Below, piece after piece: positions 6,716-8,421 of a DNA stretch of 8,421 nucleotides. Made by a program: the position numbers and the translations under genes. The notes under the pieces were generated by a model that saw nothing but the letters and a program-made list of their open reading frames with translations, did no database searches and was not told the origin of the DNA. Source of the stretch: Actinomycetota bacterium (GTDB taxonomy: Bacteria; Actinomycetota; Actinomycetes; Actinomycetales; Microbacteriaceae); the NCBI GenBank assembly GCA_016870695.1, contig VGAV01000083.1, positions 1 through 8,421 of the forward strand, read 5' to 3'. Position 1 is the first letter of the stretch. Each line of letters starts with the position of its first letter.

Positions 6716-7588
6716 ATGCAGCACCACCACACCAACCTCACCGCGCCGGGCTCCCGCACCCGCGCCCTGTCCTTGGCCGCCTTCGTCCCCATGGTCGCGC
6801 TTGCTCTCGCAGGCTGCGCCAGTTCACCGTCCCTCACAGGTGACGACCACCCCGAGCAGCCGCTCACGCACGTGCACGGCATCGTTGATGACCCCGCCAC
6901 CGATGGGTTCCTCATCGGAACCCACGAGGGCATCTTCACCGTCACCCGTGACGGTGAGCTGGGCGCCCGCCTGGCGAAGACGGACTTCGACGCGATGGGC
7001 CTGACCGTCCTTGACGACACACTCGTGGCATCCGGCCACCCCGGTCGGACCACCCCGCCCGAGCTGGGAGCCCCCAACCTGGGCATCATCCGAAGCTCCG
7101 ACAACGGGCAGAGCTGGCAACCCACCGCATTCACAGGCGAGAAAGACTTTCACGTCCTCGCCGCGGACCCCCGCGGAACGCTCTACGGCGTCGCCACCGA
7201 CGCCAATGAAATGCTCACCAGCACAGACGGCGGTGTCTCCTGGCAGCCCACCGGGGCACCCGTCTACGCCATGTCGCTCGCCGTTGACGCAGCGGGGCGA
7301 GTGATGGCCTCCACCGCGGACGGTCTGCTGGTCAGCACCGATCGGGCTGCCACATTTCAGGCGTGGCCGCATGCTCCCCTTCTTGCCGGGCTCAGCGCCT
7401 CCCCGGACCACAACCGCGTGGTCGGTATCGGCACCCAGGGACGGATCTGGGCCACAACCGCGGGAGCGCAGAACTGGTTCGAAGTCGGAACGATCCACGG
7501 CACCGCCCAAGCCGTCACCATCACCAACAACGGCGACATCCTCGTCGTCGATGACAGCGGCCTGAGCCTCATCCCCTACCAGCAGTAA
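6716..7588 (+). CDS. F510_1955-family beta-propeller lipoprotein (BNR/Asp-box repeats)
   Basis: A 290-residue exported protein. The signal peptide carries a lipobox LAGC (31-34), so Cys34 should be lipidated. The mature part begins with THVHGI (51-56), followed by a DG turn and GTHEGIF (68-74), the N-terminal signature I associate with proteins named F510_1955 family glycosylhydrolase. Asp-boxes are seen at 127-134 (SSDNGQSW) and 169-176 (STDGGVSW), with degenerate copies at 207-214 and 247-254, which implies a sialidase-like or photosystem-assembly (Ycf48)-like propeller. The glycosidase name comes from fold similarity; I see no basis to assign a sugar substrate, and copper-gene context suggests another role. 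The N-terminus starts MQHHH. The ATG at 6716 has only a weak ribosome binding site, so translation may depend on the upstream gene. A strong terminator follows its stop. Confidence 0.85.
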   Translation: MQHHHTNLTAPGSRTRALSLAAFVPMVALALAGCASSPSLTGDDHPEQPLTHVHGIVDDPATDGFLIGTHEGIFTVTRDGELGARLAKTDFDAMGLTVLDDTLVASGHPGRTTPPELGAPNLGIIRSSDNGQSWQPTAFTGEKDFHVLAADPRGTLYGVATDANEMLTSTDGGVSWQPTGAPVYAMSLAVDAAGRVMASTADGLLVSTDRAATFQAWPHAPLLAGLSASPDHNRVVGIGTQGRIWATTAGAQNWFEVGTIHGTAQAVTITNNGDILVVDDSGLSLIPYQQ

Positions 7589-7626
7589 CGCGCATCGCGG
7601 CGGGCACCGCCCTCCGCCACCCGCGA

Positions 7627-7656
7627 AGGGCCCGCACGAATACCCGTGCGGGCCCT
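7627..7656. terminator. Bidirectional hairpin terminator between convergent genes
   Basis: A perfect 12-base stem: AGGGCCCGCACG (7627-7638) pairs with CGTGCGGGCCCT (7645-7656) around the loop AATACC. It lies between the stop of the propeller lipoprotein (7588) and the minus-strand stop of lspA (7672-7670), so it can end both transcripts. The downstream side is CCTCCTCGTT on the plus strand and has no long T run, as is common in GC-rich actinobacteria. Confidence 0.8.
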
Positions 7657-7669
7657 CCTCGTTCCCAGA

Positions 7670-8197
7670 TCAGCCGCGGTGCTGGGAACCGTCACCGGTG
7701 CTCCCGCTGATGGGAGCGTGGTCTCGACGGAGCAGATACAAGGCTGCCCACCCGAGCAGGCCGAGGGTTGTGAAGATGTCAGCCACGTTGAAGATGGCGA
7801 ACCAGTCGACAGCGATGAAGTCGACGACCTCTCCGCTGAGCGGTCCGGTTTCAGCGCGTGTGGTGCGGTCCCACAGGTTGCCGATCGCGCCGCCGGCGGC
7901 GGCAGCCAGCAGCGCAGTAGCGCCCATGCTCTGCCTCCGCAGCACTCGGATGACGATCCACGTGAGCAGCGCGGCGACAAGGACCATAACGCCGACGACA
8001 AGCGGCGCTCCTACATCGCCGCCGAGACCGAATGCGACCCCAGGGTTGAACACGAGGCGCAGGGATACGCCCAGTCCAAGGTCGATATCACGGCCTCCGT
8101 CGAGGTAGGACAGGGCCCACGCTTTGGTGAGTTGGTCGACCGTGAAGGCGGCAACTACGGCAGCAGCGGCAGCGAGGAGGCGTGTGAATCTGCTCAC
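7670..8197 (-). CDS. lspA: Lipoprotein signal peptidase (signal peptidase II), accessory copy
   Basis: A 175-residue membrane aspartyl protease that cleaves the signal peptide of prolipoproteins just before the lipid-modified Cys. Family motifs seen: DQLTK (21-25) in the first membrane region, NPGVAFG (51-57), GNLWDR (106-111), and the two catalytic Asp in VVDF (Asp126) and FNVAD (Asp140). Four hydrophobic segments and the length fit the family. The start is GTG at 8197, which overlaps the TGA of the upstream transporter as GTGA and leads directly into the first membrane helix; a longer in-frame version (from 8353) would run through the transporter gene and adds an Arg-rich unrelated stretch. 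Housekeeping lspA usually sits near rluD or ileS. Here it is paired with a metal-resistance transporter, as PbrC is in the lead operon of Cupriavidus, so I read it as an accessory copy. Confidence 0.93.
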   Translation of the reverse strand: MSRFTRLLAAAAAVVAAFTVDQLTKAWALSYLDGGRDIDLGLGVSLRLVFNPGVAFGLGGDVGAPLVVGVMVLVAALLTWIVIRVLRRQSMGATALLAAAAGGAIGNLWDRTTRAETGPLSGEVVDFIAVDWFAIFNVADIFTTLGLLGWAALYLLRRDHAPISGSTGDGSQHRG

Positions 8198-8421
8198 GAC
8201 AGGACTTCGATGAGGCGAACGATCACGCCGGACTCGATCAGGATGTACAGGCCCAGCCCGATGAACACGGCCGGCACGAGCCAGTGCTCGATCTTCTCGA
8301 GGGCTTCTGTGACGGCTTTGCTGGTACCTACGAAGCGGGCGACAAGGCACCACACGGCGACCAGGACCAAGAACACGATGATGGTGACGATGGTGTCCGG
8401 AACCGGGTTGGTGCGGAACAC
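8194..8421 (-). CDS. CadD-like cadmium resistance transporter, C-terminal end (partial)
   Basis: The last 75 codons of a membrane protein whose 5' part lies off the right edge. Two hydrophobic segments are visible, one near residues 10-30 of the fragment and one near 48-66. Between them is a short polar stretch, and the second segment begins with EHWLVPAVFIGLGLYILIES, closely matching what I know of the C-terminus of CadD-family cadmium-resistance transporters (small five- to six-TM proteins of about 200 residues). A GTG at the very edge opens this frame but is probably an internal Val codon. The stop overlaps the lspA start (GTGA), so the two are probably co-translated. Cadmium is the usual assigned substrate; other divalent or soft metals cannot be excluded from this fragment. 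Confidence 0.78.
   Translation of the reverse strand: MFRTNPVPDTIVTIIVFLVLVAVWCLVARFVGTSKAVTEALEKIEHWLVPAVFIGLGLYILIESGVIVRLIEVLS

Noticed and set aside
6716..7588. Assigning a true glycoside hydrolase activity to the propeller lipoprotein.
   Set aside because: Asp-boxes are structural, not catalytic, and no glycosidase active-site pattern can be recognised; only the family name implies it.
8198..8353. Longer lspA start at 8353.
   Set aside because: The extension overlaps the CadD-like gene out of frame, is Arg/His-rich and unlike any LspA N-terminus; GTG at 8197 gives a normal family length.

Overview
The window is a copper-handling gene cluster from a GC-rich Gram-positive bacterium. High G/C at third codon positions, GTG starts, ATGA/GTGA gene overlaps, a CsoR-type regulator and the DUF6153/DUF305/F510_1955 gene set all point to an actinobacterium. 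Microbacteriaceae (Microbacterium, Leucobacter or a relative) is my best guess from gene content. It is an inference, not proven by the sequence.

Layout, plus strand. The 3' end of a csoR-like copper-sensing repressor (1-103) is followed 28 bases later by a small HMA copper chaperone with an extra N-terminal Cys cluster (132-455). An ATGA overlap leads into a P1B-1 Cu(I)-ATPase of CopA type with a CPC motif (452-2758). A second ATGA overlap leads into a P1B-3 ATPase of CopB type with a CPH motif and a His-rich N-terminus (2755-4905). After 92 bases comes a cytosolic four-helix-bundle copper storage protein with 18 Cys (4998-5402). Next is an exported-side group: a two-TM DUF6153 protein (5493-5960), a DUF305 lipoprotein (6049-6651) and an F510_1955-family beta-propeller lipoprotein (6716-7588). 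A strong 12-bp hairpin (7627-7656) closes this block.

Layout, minus strand. An accessory lipoprotein signal peptidase (lspA, 7670-8197) converges on the copper block. It overlaps by GTGA with the 3' end of a CadD-like cadmium-resistance transporter (8194-8421), which runs off the right edge.

How they may work together (family knowledge plus inference): CsoR senses Cu(I) and derepresses the genes. The chaperone and the Cys-rich storage protein bind cytosolic Cu(I). CopA and CopB pump copper out. The DUF6153, DUF305 and F510_1955 proteins act at the outer membrane face, with His, Met and Cys motifs suited to metal binding, though their roles are not established. The extra LspA could process the two lipoproteins. 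No gene-free stretch longer than about 92 bases exists, and I saw no tRNA, rRNA, CRISPR array, insertion sequence or attachment site. The least understood part is the DUF6153-DUF305-F510_1955 module beside a non-housekeeping lspA.
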